From contig JADJAK010000003.1 of NCBI GenBank assembly GCA_016704275.1, forward strand, positions 124,001 through 188,000: a stretch of DNA of 64,000 bases, written 5' to 3'. Both the position numbers and the translations under genes were made by a program. Numbering within the stretch: the first letter of the stretch is position 1; each line of letters starts with the position of its first letter. Below the pieces are notes generated by a model, which was given only the letters and a program-made list of their open reading frames with translations, made no database searches and had not been told where the DNA came from. Source of the DNA: Gemmatimonadota bacterium (GTDB taxonomy: Bacteria > Gemmatimonadota > Gemmatimonadetes > Gemmatimonadales > GWC2-71-9). Positions 52,051 to 60,131 of the stretch are shown piece by piece.

Positions 52051-53072
52051 GCCGCGTCACCACCATGCAAGTCGGCAAGCTCCGGGTGCACGCGCTCGAG
52101 GCCGGCATCCAGCATCTCGATGGCGGCGCGATGTTCGGCGTCGTGCCGAAGCCGCTCTGGGAAAAGCGCATTGCGCCGGACGCCCGCAACCGGATCCGCC
52201 TGGCGATGCGCACGCTGCTGATCGAGCACGACGACGGCCTCGTCCTCGTCGACAGCGGACTCGGCAACAAGGAGACGCAGAAGTTCCTCGACATCTACGG
52301 CATCGAGAACGCGGGGGCCGACGGCCGCACGGCACTCGAGGATGCGCTCGCGGAACTCGGGCACAAGCCGGAGGATGTGAAGGTCGTCGTCTCGACGCAC
52401 CTGCACTTCGACCATGCCGGCGGCAACACCTTCATCGCGCCGGATGACGCCGAGCGGCGGGTGCAGCCGACCTTCGCGAACGCGCGGTACGTGGCGCATC
52501 GGCGCGAGTACGCCTACGCCGCGCACGCCAACGAGCGGACCACGGCGAGCTACTTCCCGCACAACTACGCGCCGCTGATCGAGTCGGGGCAGATGCAGAT
52601 GATCGACGGCCCCGCGGGCACGATCGTCCCTGGCGTCCGCGTGATGGTCACCCCTGGGCACACGCCGTGGCACATGGCGGTGCTGCTCGAGAGCGCGGGG
52701 GAGGGGCTCCTCTTCCCGGCCGACACGGTGCCGACGGCGCACCACCTGCCGCTGCCGTGGATCATGGGGTACGACGTGGAGCCGCTCCGCACCCTCGAGA
52801 GCAAGCGGGCGCTCTACTACCGCGGCATGGCCGAGGGGTGGCGGGTCGTCTTCGAGCACGACGCCGACACGGTGGGTGGGCGGATGGTGTCGGGGGAGAA
52901 GGGGACGGAGCTGGCGGAGCGGATGGTGGCGCGCCGTCGGCGGCGCCATGATCGGCGACGCCTCGAAGAAGTAGGCCCCGCCTGGTGTCGGCAGACCTGC
53001 CGGGGAGGGGTATCGGCCATATGTTCCACCACGGAACGGCACCCCCTTGACCGGGGAGGGCCGGTCCACTAG
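52047..53072 (+). CDS. MBL-fold metallo-hydrolase with unusual Arg-rich tail
   Basis: A zinc hydrolase of the metallo-beta-lactamase superfamily. The main motif STHLHFDHAGGN is near residue 116, TPGHTPWHM near 202 and FPADTVPT near 226. The substrate is unknown; lactonases and other small-molecule hydrolases share this pattern. The final 40 residues (starting RRRRRHDRRR) are unlike the family. They run over the infC -35 and -10 elements, and the stop TAG lies within the -10 hexamer. A frameshift near 52930 is possible, since another frame there ends soon after in a TAG at 52972-52974. The GTG overlaps the exonuclease stop. Confidence 0.82.
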   Translation: MSRVTTMQVGKLRVHALEAGIQHLDGGAMFGVVPKPLWEKRIAPDARNRIRLAMRTLLIEHDDGLVLVDSGLGNKETQKFLDIYGIENAGADGRTALEDALAELGHKPEDVKVVVSTHLHFDHAGGNTFIAPDDAERRVQPTFANARYVAHRREYAYAAHANERTTASYFPHNYAPLIESGQMQMIDGPAGTIVPGVRVMVTPGHTPWHMAVLLESAGEGLLFPADTVPTAHHLPLPWIMGYDVEPLRTLESKRALYYRGMAEGWRVVFEHDADTVGGRMVSGEKGTELAERMVARRRRRHDRRRLEEVGPAWCRQTCRGGVSAICSTTERHPLDRGGPVH

Positions 53073-53075
53073 GTT
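53047..53075 (+). promoter_or_regulatory. infC-rpmI-rplT promoter
   Basis: TTGACC (53047-53052), a 17-nt spacer and TAGGTT (53070-53075). Transcription would start near 53082, giving a leader of about 160 nt. The leader starts with a GGACGG-GAGAT-CCGTCC hairpin (53091-53107) and ends in a terminator-like hairpin. Confidence 0.78.
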
Positions 53076-53186
53076 CCCCCCATCGCAAGAGGACGGGAGA
53101 TCCGTCCCACCCCGAGCCGAAGGACATGGCGACGCGGTCTGAGGAGACATAAGCATCCGGTCCCACGGGGCCGCGGTGCAACTCTT

Positions 53187-53220
53187 CGGACACCCCGCCT
53201 CGGTGGGGTGTCCGTTTTTT
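53187..53220 (+). terminator. Attenuator hairpin in the infC leader
   Basis: CGGACACCCC/GGGGTGTCCG, a perfect 10-bp stem with an 8-nt loop, is followed by six T. It is a textbook intrinsic terminator placed between the infC promoter and the infC ribosome-binding site. L20- or IF3-linked attenuation of infC leaders is known in other bacteria; that this one works so is inference. Confidence 0.85.
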
Positions 53221-53242
53221 GTCCTGTGGGGAGGAACTGCCA

Positions 53243-53764
53243 CTGTCCAGCTTCGATCGTGAACGTCGCGTGCGGGTCAACCGGCAAATTCGGATTTCGC
53301 CGGTGCGGGTGGTGACGGGTGAGGGCGAACAGCTCGGAGTGCTGCCGATCGAGGAAGCGCTCGCGGCTGCCGCAGAGCGGGGCCTCGACCTGGTCGAGGT
53401 TGCCCCGATGGCTCGCCCGCCCGTCGTCAAGATCATGGACTACGGCAAGTTCAAGTTTGAAGAGGCCAAGGCGGCCCGTGCGGCCAAGAAGAAGCAGCAC
53501 GTGATCCACCTGAAGGAAGTGAAGTACCGGCCGGGCATTGACGACCACGACTTCGACTTCAAGACCCGGCACGCCCGCGAGTTCCTCGGCGAGGGCAACA
53601 AGGTCAAGGTCACCATGATGTTCCGTGGGCGGCAGATCGCCCACACCGAGCTCGGCAAGGCGGTCCTCGACCGCGTCGCCGCCGCCCTGGTCGACATCGG
53701 CAAGGTTGAGCAGGAAGCGAAGCTCGACGGCCGCAACATGATCATGGTCCTCGCGCCGAAGTAA
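53243..53764 (+). CDS. infC: Translation initiation factor IF-3
   Basis: Binds the 30S subunit and rejects non-canonical start codons. The frame has no ATG near the family start. A strong GGAGG (53230-53234) lies 8 nt before CTG 53243, giving SSFDRERRVRVNRQIRISPVRV and a 173-residue protein of normal length. A rare start codon on infC is an established autoregulatory feature (AUU in E. coli). The N domain (VDVAPMARPP-type region reads LVEVAPMARPPVVKIMDYGKFKFE, in part), a Lys-rich linker, and the C domain with FRGRQIAHTELG are present. It is preceded by an attenuator and followed by rpmI and rplT. Confidence 0.94.
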   Translation: MSSFDRERRVRVNRQIRISPVRVVTGEGEQLGVLPIEEALAAAAERGLDLVEVAPMARPPVVKIMDYGKFKFEEAKAARAAKKKQHVIHLKEVKYRPGIDDHDFDFKTRHAREFLGEGNKVKVTMMFRGRQIAHTELGKAVLDRVAAALVDIGKVEQEAKLDGRNMIMVLAPK

Positions 53765-53802
53765 GGCGTCGGACCCTGCTGGAATCACTGGAGAGTTACG
53801 AC

Positions 53803-53997
53803 ATGCCGAAGCAGAAGACCAAGCGCGCCGCGATGAAGCGCTTCACGATCACGGGCACGGGCAAGATCAAGCGCTCCCGCGCCAACAAGCGCCACATCCT
53901 GACCAAGAAGACCCAGAAGCGGAAGAACCAGCTCGGCAAGGCGGCGCTGGTGTCCTCGGCGGACTACCCGCGCACCATCAAGCTGCTTCAGGCCTGA
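53803..53997 (+). CDS. rpmI: 50S ribosomal protein L35
   Basis: A 64-residue, very basic large-subunit protein. It starts MPKQKTKRAAMKRF and carries TGTGKIKRSRANKRHILTKK, the family core. It sits between infC and rplT, the conserved order, and is presumably controlled with them from the attenuated promoter. Confidence 0.97.
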   Translation: MPKQKTKRAAMKRFTITGTGKIKRSRANKRHILTKKTQKRKNQLGKAALVSSADYPRTIKLLQA

Positions 53998-54008
53998 GGA
54001 GATAGCCC

Positions 54009-54368
54009 ATGTCACGCGTCAAGAATGGTGTTGCCCACCACGCTCGCAAGAAGAAGATCATGGAAGCCGCCAAGGGTGGCTTCGGATCGCGCAGCAAGCT
54101 GTACAAGGCCGCGAAGGAGAACGTCGAGCGGGGCCTGGCGTACGCCTACCGCGACCGCCGCAAGAAGAAGGGCGACTTCCGCCGCCTCTGGATCGTCCGC
54201 ATCGGCGCCGCCGCGCGCATGCACGACATTTCGTACTCGCGGTTGATGGCGGGCCTCAAGGCCGCCGGCGTCGAGGTGAACCGCAAGGTCCTCGCCGACC
54301 TCGCCGTGAACGATGCCGACGCGTTTGCGAAGCTGGCCGAAATGGCGAAGGCGCACCAGGCGGCCTGA
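54009..54368 (+). CDS. rplT: 50S ribosomal protein L20
   Basis: A 119-residue early assembly protein of the large subunit. It begins MSRVKNGVAHHARKKKIMEAAKG, with the basic N-terminal helix and the globular RNA-binding domain (FRRLWIVRIGAAARMHDISYS, in part). L20 represses its own operon in several bacteria by binding the leader; the attenuator at 53187-53220 makes that plausible here. A hairpin follows at 54393-54426. Confidence 0.97.
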   Translation: MSRVKNGVAHHARKKKIMEAAKGGFGSRSKLYKAAKENVERGLAYAYRDRRKKKGDFRRLWIVRIGAAARMHDISYSRLMAGLKAAGVEVNRKVLADLAVNDADAFAKLAEMAKAHQAA

Positions 54369-54392
54369 GCCGCCCTGCCACGCACTTCGCCC

Positions 54393-54426
54393 GCGGGGCC
54401 GGCCGTCGCTGCACGGGCGGCCCCGC
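54393..54426 (+). terminator. GC-rich hairpin after rplT
   Basis: GCGGGGCCGGCCGT pairs with ACGGGCGGCCCCGC (one mismatch) around a 6-nt loop, followed by a TGTCGCTTTCC tail. It probably attenuates or ends the infC-rpmI-rplT transcript before pheS. Confidence 0.5.
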
Positions 54427-54462
54427 TGTCGCTTTCCGCCGCCATCGTCGTCCGGAGTCGTC

Positions 54463-55530
54463 GTGTCCGAGTCGCCTGATCATCCGTCGCTCGCGCCCCT
54501 TCGGGCGCGGCTTGCCGCCATCCCCACGCTCGCCGCCGACGCCCTCGAGGCCGAAGCGACCGCCCTGCTCGGCCGCAAGGCGGGCGAGGTCACCGCGCTC
54601 CTGAAGGGGCTCGCCGCGCTTCCGCTCGAGGAGAAGCGCGCCGTGGGTGGCGCCCTCAATCGCCTCAAGGTCGAGCTCGAAGCCGCCGTCGAGGCGCGCC
54701 GCACCGAGCTCGCCGCCGCCACCGCCTCGCTCGCCTCGCGCGATGTCGACCTCACCATGCCGGGCCGCGCGCAGTGGCCCGGCACGCTGCATCCGGTGAC
54801 CGTCGTGGTCGACGAGATCGTCGAGATCTTCCGCGGCTTGGGCTTCGCCGTGGCACTCGGCCCCGAGGCCGAGGATGAGCAGCACAACTTCGGGATGCTG
54901 AACTTCCCGCCCGATCATCCGGCGATGGACATGCACGACACGCTCTACCTCGATCCCGAGGGCGCGCCGCGCCCGGTGGGCGAGCGGATGCTGTTGCGCA
55001 CCCACACCTCGCCGGTGCAGATCCGCGTGATGCAGGATGGCCCGCCGCCGTATCGCGTCGTGATCCCCGGCATCGTCTACCGCAACGACCCGTTCGATCC
55101 GTCGCACGCCCCGGCCTTCTCGCAGATCGAAGGCCTCGCCGTCGACGAGGGCATCACCTTCGTCGATCTCAAGGCGACGCTGACGCACTTCGCGCAGCGC
55201 TTCCTCGGGCCCGACACGCGCGTCCGCTTCCGGCCGTCGTTCTTCCCGTTCACGGAACCGTCGGCCGAGATGGATGTCGGCTGCCGCCTCTGTGATGGCG
55301 CCGGCTGCGCCGCGTGCAAGGGGACCGGTTGGATGGAGATCCTCGGCTGCGGCATGGTGCACGAGAACGTCCTGCGCGGCGTTGGCCTCGACCCCGAGCG
55401 CTGGACCGGCTTCGCCTTCGGCATGGGCCCGCAGCGCATTGCCATGCAGCGCTACGGCCTGCCCGACATCCGCCTGCTCTACGGCGGCGACATGCGCGTG
55501 CTCTCGCAGTTCGGGGGGATCGGCCGATGA
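54463..55530 (+). CDS. pheS: Phenylalanyl-tRNA synthetase alpha subunit
   Basis: Catalytic subunit of the (alpha-beta)2 class II enzyme that charges tRNA-Phe. The 355 residues comprise an N-terminal coiled coil (about 5-90), DLTMPGRAQWPGTLHPVT (about 92, in part), motif 2 around RVVIPGIVYRNDPFD (about 192), and motif 3 FAFGMGPQRIAMQRYGLPDIR (about 324-344, in part). A small Cys cluster, CRLCDGAGCAACKG, precedes motif 3. The GTG 54463 follows a GGAG site at 5 nt; the longer frame overlaps rplT and is unlikely. It is coupled to pheT by ATGA. Confidence 0.95.
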   Translation: MSESPDHPSLAPLRARLAAIPTLAADALEAEATALLGRKAGEVTALLKGLAALPLEEKRAVGGALNRLKVELEAAVEARRTELAAATASLASRDVDLTMPGRAQWPGTLHPVTVVVDEIVEIFRGLGFAVALGPEAEDEQHNFGMLNFPPDHPAMDMHDTLYLDPEGAPRPVGERMLLRTHTSPVQIRVMQDGPPPYRVVIPGIVYRNDPFDPSHAPAFSQIEGLAVDEGITFVDLKATLTHFAQRFLGPDTRVRFRPSFFPFTEPSAEMDVGCRLCDGAGCAACKGTGWMEILGCGMVHENVLRGVGLDPERWTGFAFGMGPQRIAMQRYGLPDIRLLYGGDMRVLSQFGGIGR

Positions 55531-57905
55531 AGATCTCGCGCCGCTGGCTGGAGGCCTTCCTCCGCCAGCCTCTCGACGCCAAGGACATTGCCGCCCGCCT
55601 CGGCATGCTCGGCGCGCCGGTCGACGCGATCGAACCGATCGGTGCCGACCTCACGCCGTTCGTCGTGGCACTCGTCACCGACGTGCGCCCGCACCCGAAC
55701 GCCGACAAGCTCCGCGTCACGACGGTCGATGATGGCAGTGGGACGATCTTCCAGGTGGTTTGCGGCGCCCCGAATGTGACGGCCGGAAAGAAGTACCCGT
55801 TCGCACGCCTCGGCACCGTGATGCCTGGTGGCATGCTGATCGAGAAGCGGAAGCTGCGCGGCGAGGCCTCCGAGGGGATGCTCTGCTCGGCGCGCGAGCT
55901 CGGCCTCGGCCAGGATCACGACGGCCTCATGACGCTCGACACGGACGCGGCCCCGGGGACGCGGTTGCTCGAGATCCTGCACGACAGCGGCGACGATCGC
56001 CTCGACGTCGACGTGACGCCGAACCGCCCCGACCTGCTCGGCCACAAGGGCGTCGCGCGCGAACTCGCCGCGTCGTACGGCGTGCCCTATCGGTTGCCCG
56101 AAGTGCCCGGCGAGGTGGAGCTCGACTTGCCGGTGCCGGGCCGCTATACCGACCAGGTGCAGGTCGGCGGCGTGAAGCTCGCGATCGCCGACCATGGCTG
56201 TGGTCGCTTCTTCGCCGCCGTGATTCGGGGCGTGAAGGTTGGCCCCTCGCCGGCGTGGCTGCAGCAGCGGCTCGAAGGCGCGGGCGTCCGCTCCATCAAC
56301 AACGTCGTCGACGTCACCAACTATGTCATGCTCGAGCTCAACCAGCCGATGCATGCCTATGACGCCGCGACGCTGCGCGGTCCGGCGTTGATCGTGCGCG
56401 GAGCGCGTGAGGGGGAGTCGCTGGTCACCCTCGATGGCGTCACCCGCACGGTGGCAGCAGGCTCGCTGATGATCGCCGATGCGGAGCGGGCGATCGGCAT
56501 CGCCGGCGTGATGGGTGGCCACGACACCGAAGTCACCGATGCCACCACCGACATCTTCCTCGAGTGCGCCTGGTTCGATCCGTCCCGCGTGCGGGCGGCG
56601 CGGCGTGCCGCCAACCTCTCGACCGATGCCTCGCAGCGCTTCGAGCGCGGCACCGATCGCTGGGGCGCGGTCGATGCGTTCCGCCGTGCCATTCGGATGT
56701 TGGTGACGGTCGCGGGCGGCACGCTCGATGGCCCCACGGTTGATGTCTTCCCGGTGCCGTCGCATCCGCCGCGGATCTTCCTCCGTCCGGCGCGCGTGGC
56801 GCAGGTACTCGGGGTTGAGCTGGCGTGGGGCACGATCGAGAAGCAGCTGGTGAAGATGGGCGCCACCGTCGTGGCGAAGCCCGAGGATGGCCGGATGGCG
56901 GTCGACGTCCCTGGCTGGCGTCCCGACGTGACGACCGAGATCGACCTGATCGAGGAAGTGGCGCGCCTCTATGGCTACGACCAGCTGCCGACCGACCTGC
57001 GTGGCTTCCGCCCCGGCACCCGCCAGGACGATGCGGCCTGGGGAACGGCCGCCCGCATCCGTCGCGGACTCGCGGCGAGCGGCTTCTCCGAGGTCATGAC
57101 ACTGCCCATGGTGGCGGCTGGTGGCGCGGACGCCGTCCGCCTCCTCAACCCGCTCTCGGCGGAGCAGGGGATGCTCCGCGACGCCCTCCTTCCGGCGCTG
57201 GTCCAGCAGGTCGAGGCCAACTGGGCCCTCCAGACTGGCGACGTTCGCCTCTTCGAGGTCGGGACCGTCTTCGCGAAGGGGCCGGCCGGTGACCGGCCAG
57301 CCGAGGCGATGCACGCGGCGTTCGTCCTGACCGGGGCACGGCACCCGATGCACTGGACCGACGGGGGGAAGGCGCCCCAGTGGGACCGGTGGGATGCCAG
57401 AGCCCGGTTCGAACAATTGGTGGCTCTGGCGCATCCGGCGGCTGGGGTCCAAGTTGAAGAGGGGCGGTGGGTTGCCCGGGGTCCGGACGGTGCGGTGGTC
57501 GGGCACTGCGGACCGCTCGTTGCCGATGCGCCGCCGTGGGCCGCGCCGCTCTTCGGCGGGGAGATCACGGTGACGCAGGCGGTGGCCGCGGCGCTCCCCT
57601 TCATCCCGGTCCCGGCCTTCCCGGCGGCCACCCGCGATTTGGCACTGCTCGTTCCCGATGCCTGCGCCGTCGAGGCGGTGACCACCCTCCTGCTGCAGCG
57701 CGGGCAACGCCATGCGCTCGCGTCGGTGGCAGTCGTGGACGAGTACCGAGGCAAGAATCTTCCGGACGGTCGGCGCAGCGTGGCGGTGCGGTTGGTCTTC
57801 CGCGCCGCCGATCGCACCCTGACCGATGCCGATGTGGAGCAGGCGATGGGCCGCCTGCGGACTTCCCTGGAGCGCGAGCTTGACGTCACCGTACGTACGT
57901 CCTGA
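55527..57905 (+). CDS. pheT: Phenylalanyl-tRNA synthetase beta subunit
   Basis: tRNA-binding and editing subunit. The 792 residues begin MKISRRWLEAFL. The EMAP-type tRNA-binding domain has VRPHPNADKLRVTTVDDG (about 54-71) and EGMLCSARELGL (about 116). B3/B4 editing (VTNYVMLELNQPMHAYD near 262), B5 and the catalytic-like core follow. A C-terminal FDX-ACB domain ends the protein. The length is normal for bacterial PheT. The ATG overlaps the pheS stop. Confidence 0.96.
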   Translation: MKISRRWLEAFLRQPLDAKDIAARLGMLGAPVDAIEPIGADLTPFVVALVTDVRPHPNADKLRVTTVDDGSGTIFQVVCGAPNVTAGKKYPFARLGTVMPGGMLIEKRKLRGEASEGMLCSARELGLGQDHDGLMTLDTDAAPGTRLLEILHDSGDDRLDVDVTPNRPDLLGHKGVARELAASYGVPYRLPEVPGEVELDLPVPGRYTDQVQVGGVKLAIADHGCGRFFAAVIRGVKVGPSPAWLQQRLEGAGVRSINNVVDVTNYVMLELNQPMHAYDAATLRGPALIVRGAREGESLVTLDGVTRTVAAGSLMIADAERAIGIAGVMGGHDTEVTDATTDIFLECAWFDPSRVRAARRAANLSTDASQRFERGTDRWGAVDAFRRAIRMLVTVAGGTLDGPTVDVFPVPSHPPRIFLRPARVAQVLGVELAWGTIEKQLVKMGATVVAKPEDGRMAVDVPGWRPDVTTEIDLIEEVARLYGYDQLPTDLRGFRPGTRQDDAAWGTAARIRRGLAASGFSEVMTLPMVAAGGADAVRLLNPLSAEQGMLRDALLPALVQQVEANWALQTGDVRLFEVGTVFAKGPAGDRPAEAMHAAFVLTGARHPMHWTDGGKAPQWDRWDARARFEQLVALAHPAAGVQVEEGRWVARGPDGAVVGHCGPLVADAPPWAAPLFGGEITVTQAVAAALPFIPVPAFPAATRDLALLVPDACAVEAVTTLLLQRGQRHALASVAVVDEYRGKNLPDGRRSVAVRLVFRAADRTLTDADVEQAMGRLRTSLERELDVTVRTS

Positions 57906-58194
57906 CCTGCCGGCACTGGCCGAACTCGATCGGGTGCTCCGGCACCTGACCGACGAGTTGGCCGGATGGCGCCGTCGCTGCCTCAAGGCGGAAGCGGAGC
58001 TGCAGGGACTCAAGGCCCAGGACGGCATGGTGCCGGGGCAGCAGGTGATCGGGATGCAGGCGCGCACGCTCGACCTGCAGCGCGAGAACCTCGACCTGCG
58101 TGCGCGCGTCGACCGTGCCCGCGACATGGTCGTCCGGCTGCAGCAGCGGCTCGCCTTTCTCGAGCAGGAATTCGGGTCGGAGGCACGCTCGTGA
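57880..58194 (+). CDS. Small coiled-coil protein upstream of zapA
   Basis: An open frame that ends in a GTGA overlap with zapA. TTG 57880, inside the pheT end, gives 104 residues: DLPALAELDRVLRHLTDELAGW, then long heptads (LDLQRENLDLRARVDRARDMV, in part) to the C terminus. It is nearly all coiled coil. By position and form it may be a ZapB-like or other division-associated protein, but this is inference. The start is uncertain because no ATG or GTG suits it. Confidence 0.65.
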   Translation: MTSPYVRPDLPALAELDRVLRHLTDELAGWRRRCLKAEAELQGLKAQDGMVPGQQVIGMQARTLDLQRENLDLRARVDRARDMVVRLQQRLAFLEQEFGSEARS

Positions 58195-58508
58195 GCGAGG
58201 CCCCCAAGCAGTCGGTGCGCGTGGTGGTCGGGGGCGAGGAACTGGTGGTCCGTTCCGAGTTGCCCGCCGAATACACCCGCGACGTCGCCGCGTACCTCGA
58301 TGACAAGCTGCGCGGCATCCGGGCGATGCTGCCGACCCTGGAGGCCCACAAGGCCGCCATCCTTGCCGGGCTCGCCGTGACCGACGAGCTCTTTCGTGCC
58401 CGTCGTACCGACGGGGAAGTGGCCAGCCGCATCACGGCGCTGGCCGATGACCTGACGCGTCTCCTGCCGCCTGCCAAGCGCGGCCCCCGTGGGGGCGCGA
58501 CCGAGTGA
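58191..58508 (+). CDS. zapA: Cell division protein ZapA
   Basis: Stabilises FtsZ bundles at the division ring. The 105 residues begin SEAPKQSVRVVVGGEELVVRS and follow the family plan: a beta N-terminal half with VRVVVGGEELVV, then YTRDVAAYLDDKLRGIRAML and a C-terminal coiled-coil helix. The GTG 58191 overlaps the upstream stop. ZapA next to rny or tRNA-synthetase genes is common in bacteria. Confidence 0.87.
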   Translation: MSEAPKQSVRVVVGGEELVVRSELPAEYTRDVAAYLDDKLRGIRAMLPTLEAHKAAILAGLAVTDELFRARRTDGEVASRITALADDLTRLLPPAKRGPRGGATE

Positions 58509-58547
58509 CCACTGCCCGGTGCCGCCTGGCACCGGTCGAGGGCATAA

Positions 58548-60131
58548 ATGATGGATACGACGCTGATGATCGCCGCAGTCGGCGGTCTGGTGGTGGGCGT
58601 TCCGATCGGGATGTTCCTCTGGAACATGGTGCTCGCGCGCAGTGCCCGCTCCTTGCGGGCGCTGGGCGACCGGGCCCGACAGGACGCCGCGGAGCTGGTG
58701 GCAGCCGCCGAGCGCGACGCCGGGGTGACCCGCGAGCGCCAGGTGGTGGCGGCCCGTGAGGAAGCAGTCGCCATCAAGGAAGAGGCGGCGCGCGAGGCGG
58801 CCCGACGCCGCGATGAGGTCGACAAGGCGGAGCGTCGACTGGCTGATCGCGAAGCCCAGGTCGCGGAGCGGCAGGATCGGCTGCGCACCGAGGAGAAGGC
58901 GGTGGAACAGCGTCGCGGCGAGTTCGCCGCGCGCGAACAGGGGCTGATGGCCCGGCAAGCCGAGTTGACGCTGCTGCATGGCGAAGTGCAGCAGCGGCTC
59001 GAGCGCGTCGCCGGGCTCAGCGCCGAGGCCGCCGCCCGCGAGGTCCGGCAACAGGTCGAGGACGAGGCGCGGACCCAGGCCGCTGCCGCCGGTCGCGAGA
59101 TCCGGGAGCGCGCCAAGCGCGAGGCGGACAAGGATGCCCGGCGCATTCTCGCGATCACCACCCAGCGACTCGCCGCCGAGCACACCGCCGAGTCGACCGT
59201 CTCGGCGGTCGCCCTCCCCAACGACGAGATGAAGGGCCGGATCATCGGGCGCGAGGGGCGGAACATCCGTGCCTTCGAGCTTGCCACCGGCGTTGATGTC
59301 ATTATCGACGACACCCCGGACACCGTGGTGATCTCCTGCTTCGATCCGGTGCGTCGCGAGGTCGCGCGGCGCGCGCTCGACGCGCTCGTCGTCGACGGCC
59401 GGATCCATCCGGGCCGCATCGAGGAAGTCGTCGTCAAGGCGAAGACCGAGCTCGATGCCCAGCTGGTCGAGATGGGAGAGCGTGCCGCGCACGACGTCGG
59501 CGTGCACGGGCTGCATCCGGAGTTGATCCGCCTCATCGGGCGGATGCGCTACCGCAGTTCCTACGGCCAGAACCTCTACGAACACTCGAAGGAAGTCGCC
59601 TGGCTCGCCGGGATGATGGCCGCCGAGCTCAAGCTCGACGTCGCCCTCGCGCGCCGCGGCGGCCTGCTCCACGACATCGGCAAGGTCCTCACCCACGAGC
59701 ACGAGGGCACCCACGTCCAGCTCGGCGTCGAGGTCTGCCGCCGCCATGGCGAATCGGCCGCCGTGCTCAACTGCATCGAGGCGCACCACGACGACGTGCC
59801 GCACGACAGCAGCGAATCGGTGCTGGTGCAAGCGTCGGACTCGGTCAGCGGATCACGGCCGGGTGCGCGGCGCGAGGCGTTCGAGACGTACGTCAAGCGG
59901 CTCACCAAGCTCGAGGAGATCGCCGGCGGCTATCCCGGTGTCGAGAAGACCACGGTGATTCAAGCGGGGCGTGAGGTGCGGGTGATCGTGCAGCCCGAGA
60001 AGATCGACGATGCCGCGGCGCAGCTCCTCTCGGAGACCATCGCCAGGCGCATCGAACAGGAACTCCAATACCCCGGACAGATTCGCGTGACCGTCATTCG
60101 TGAGACCCGTGCCACCGACGTGGCCAAGTGA
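58548..60131 (+). CDS. rny: Ribonuclease Y
   Basis: A membrane-bound endoribonuclease that starts mRNA decay. The 527 residues comprise an N-terminal membrane anchor (about 5-28), a long charged coiled coil (about 40-205), KH domain with KGRIIGREGRNIRAFE (about 229-244, in part) and an HD domain with HSKEVAWLAG (about 345) and LLHDIGKVLTHEHEGTH (about 366-382, in part). A GAGGG ribosome-binding site precedes ATG 58548; the second ATG, 3 nt later, is also possible. Confidence 0.96.
   Translation: MMDTTLMIAAVGGLVVGVPIGMFLWNMVLARSARSLRALGDRARQDAAELVAAAERDAGVTRERQVVAAREEAVAIKEEAAREAARRRDEVDKAERRLADREAQVAERQDRLRTEEKAVEQRRGEFAAREQGLMARQAELTLLHGEVQQRLERVAGLSAEAAAREVRQQVEDEARTQAAAAGREIRERAKREADKDARRILAITTQRLAAEHTAESTVSAVALPNDEMKGRIIGREGRNIRAFELATGVDVIIDDTPDTVVISCFDPVRREVARRALDALVVDGRIHPGRIEEVVVKAKTELDAQLVEMGERAAHDVGVHGLHPELIRLIGRMRYRSSYGQNLYEHSKEVAWLAGMMAAELKLDVALARRGGLLHDIGKVLTHEHEGTHVQLGVEVCRRHGESAAVLNCIEAHHDDVPHDSSESVLVQASDSVSGSRPGARREAFETYVKRLTKLEEIAGGYPGVEKTTVIQAGREVRVIVQPEKIDDAAAQLLSETIARRIEQELQYPGQIRVTVIRETRATDVAK

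Noticed and set aside
53126..53152. Leader peptide ORF (9 codons) upstream of infC
   Set aside because: The AGGA before its ATG is only 1 nt away, the codons show no regulatory bias, and attenuation of this operon is usually protein-mediated.
55479..59831. 1450-codon minus-strand open frame opposite pheT and rny
   Set aside because: Antisense to well-supported genes, His/Arg-rich composition, no recognisable domain.
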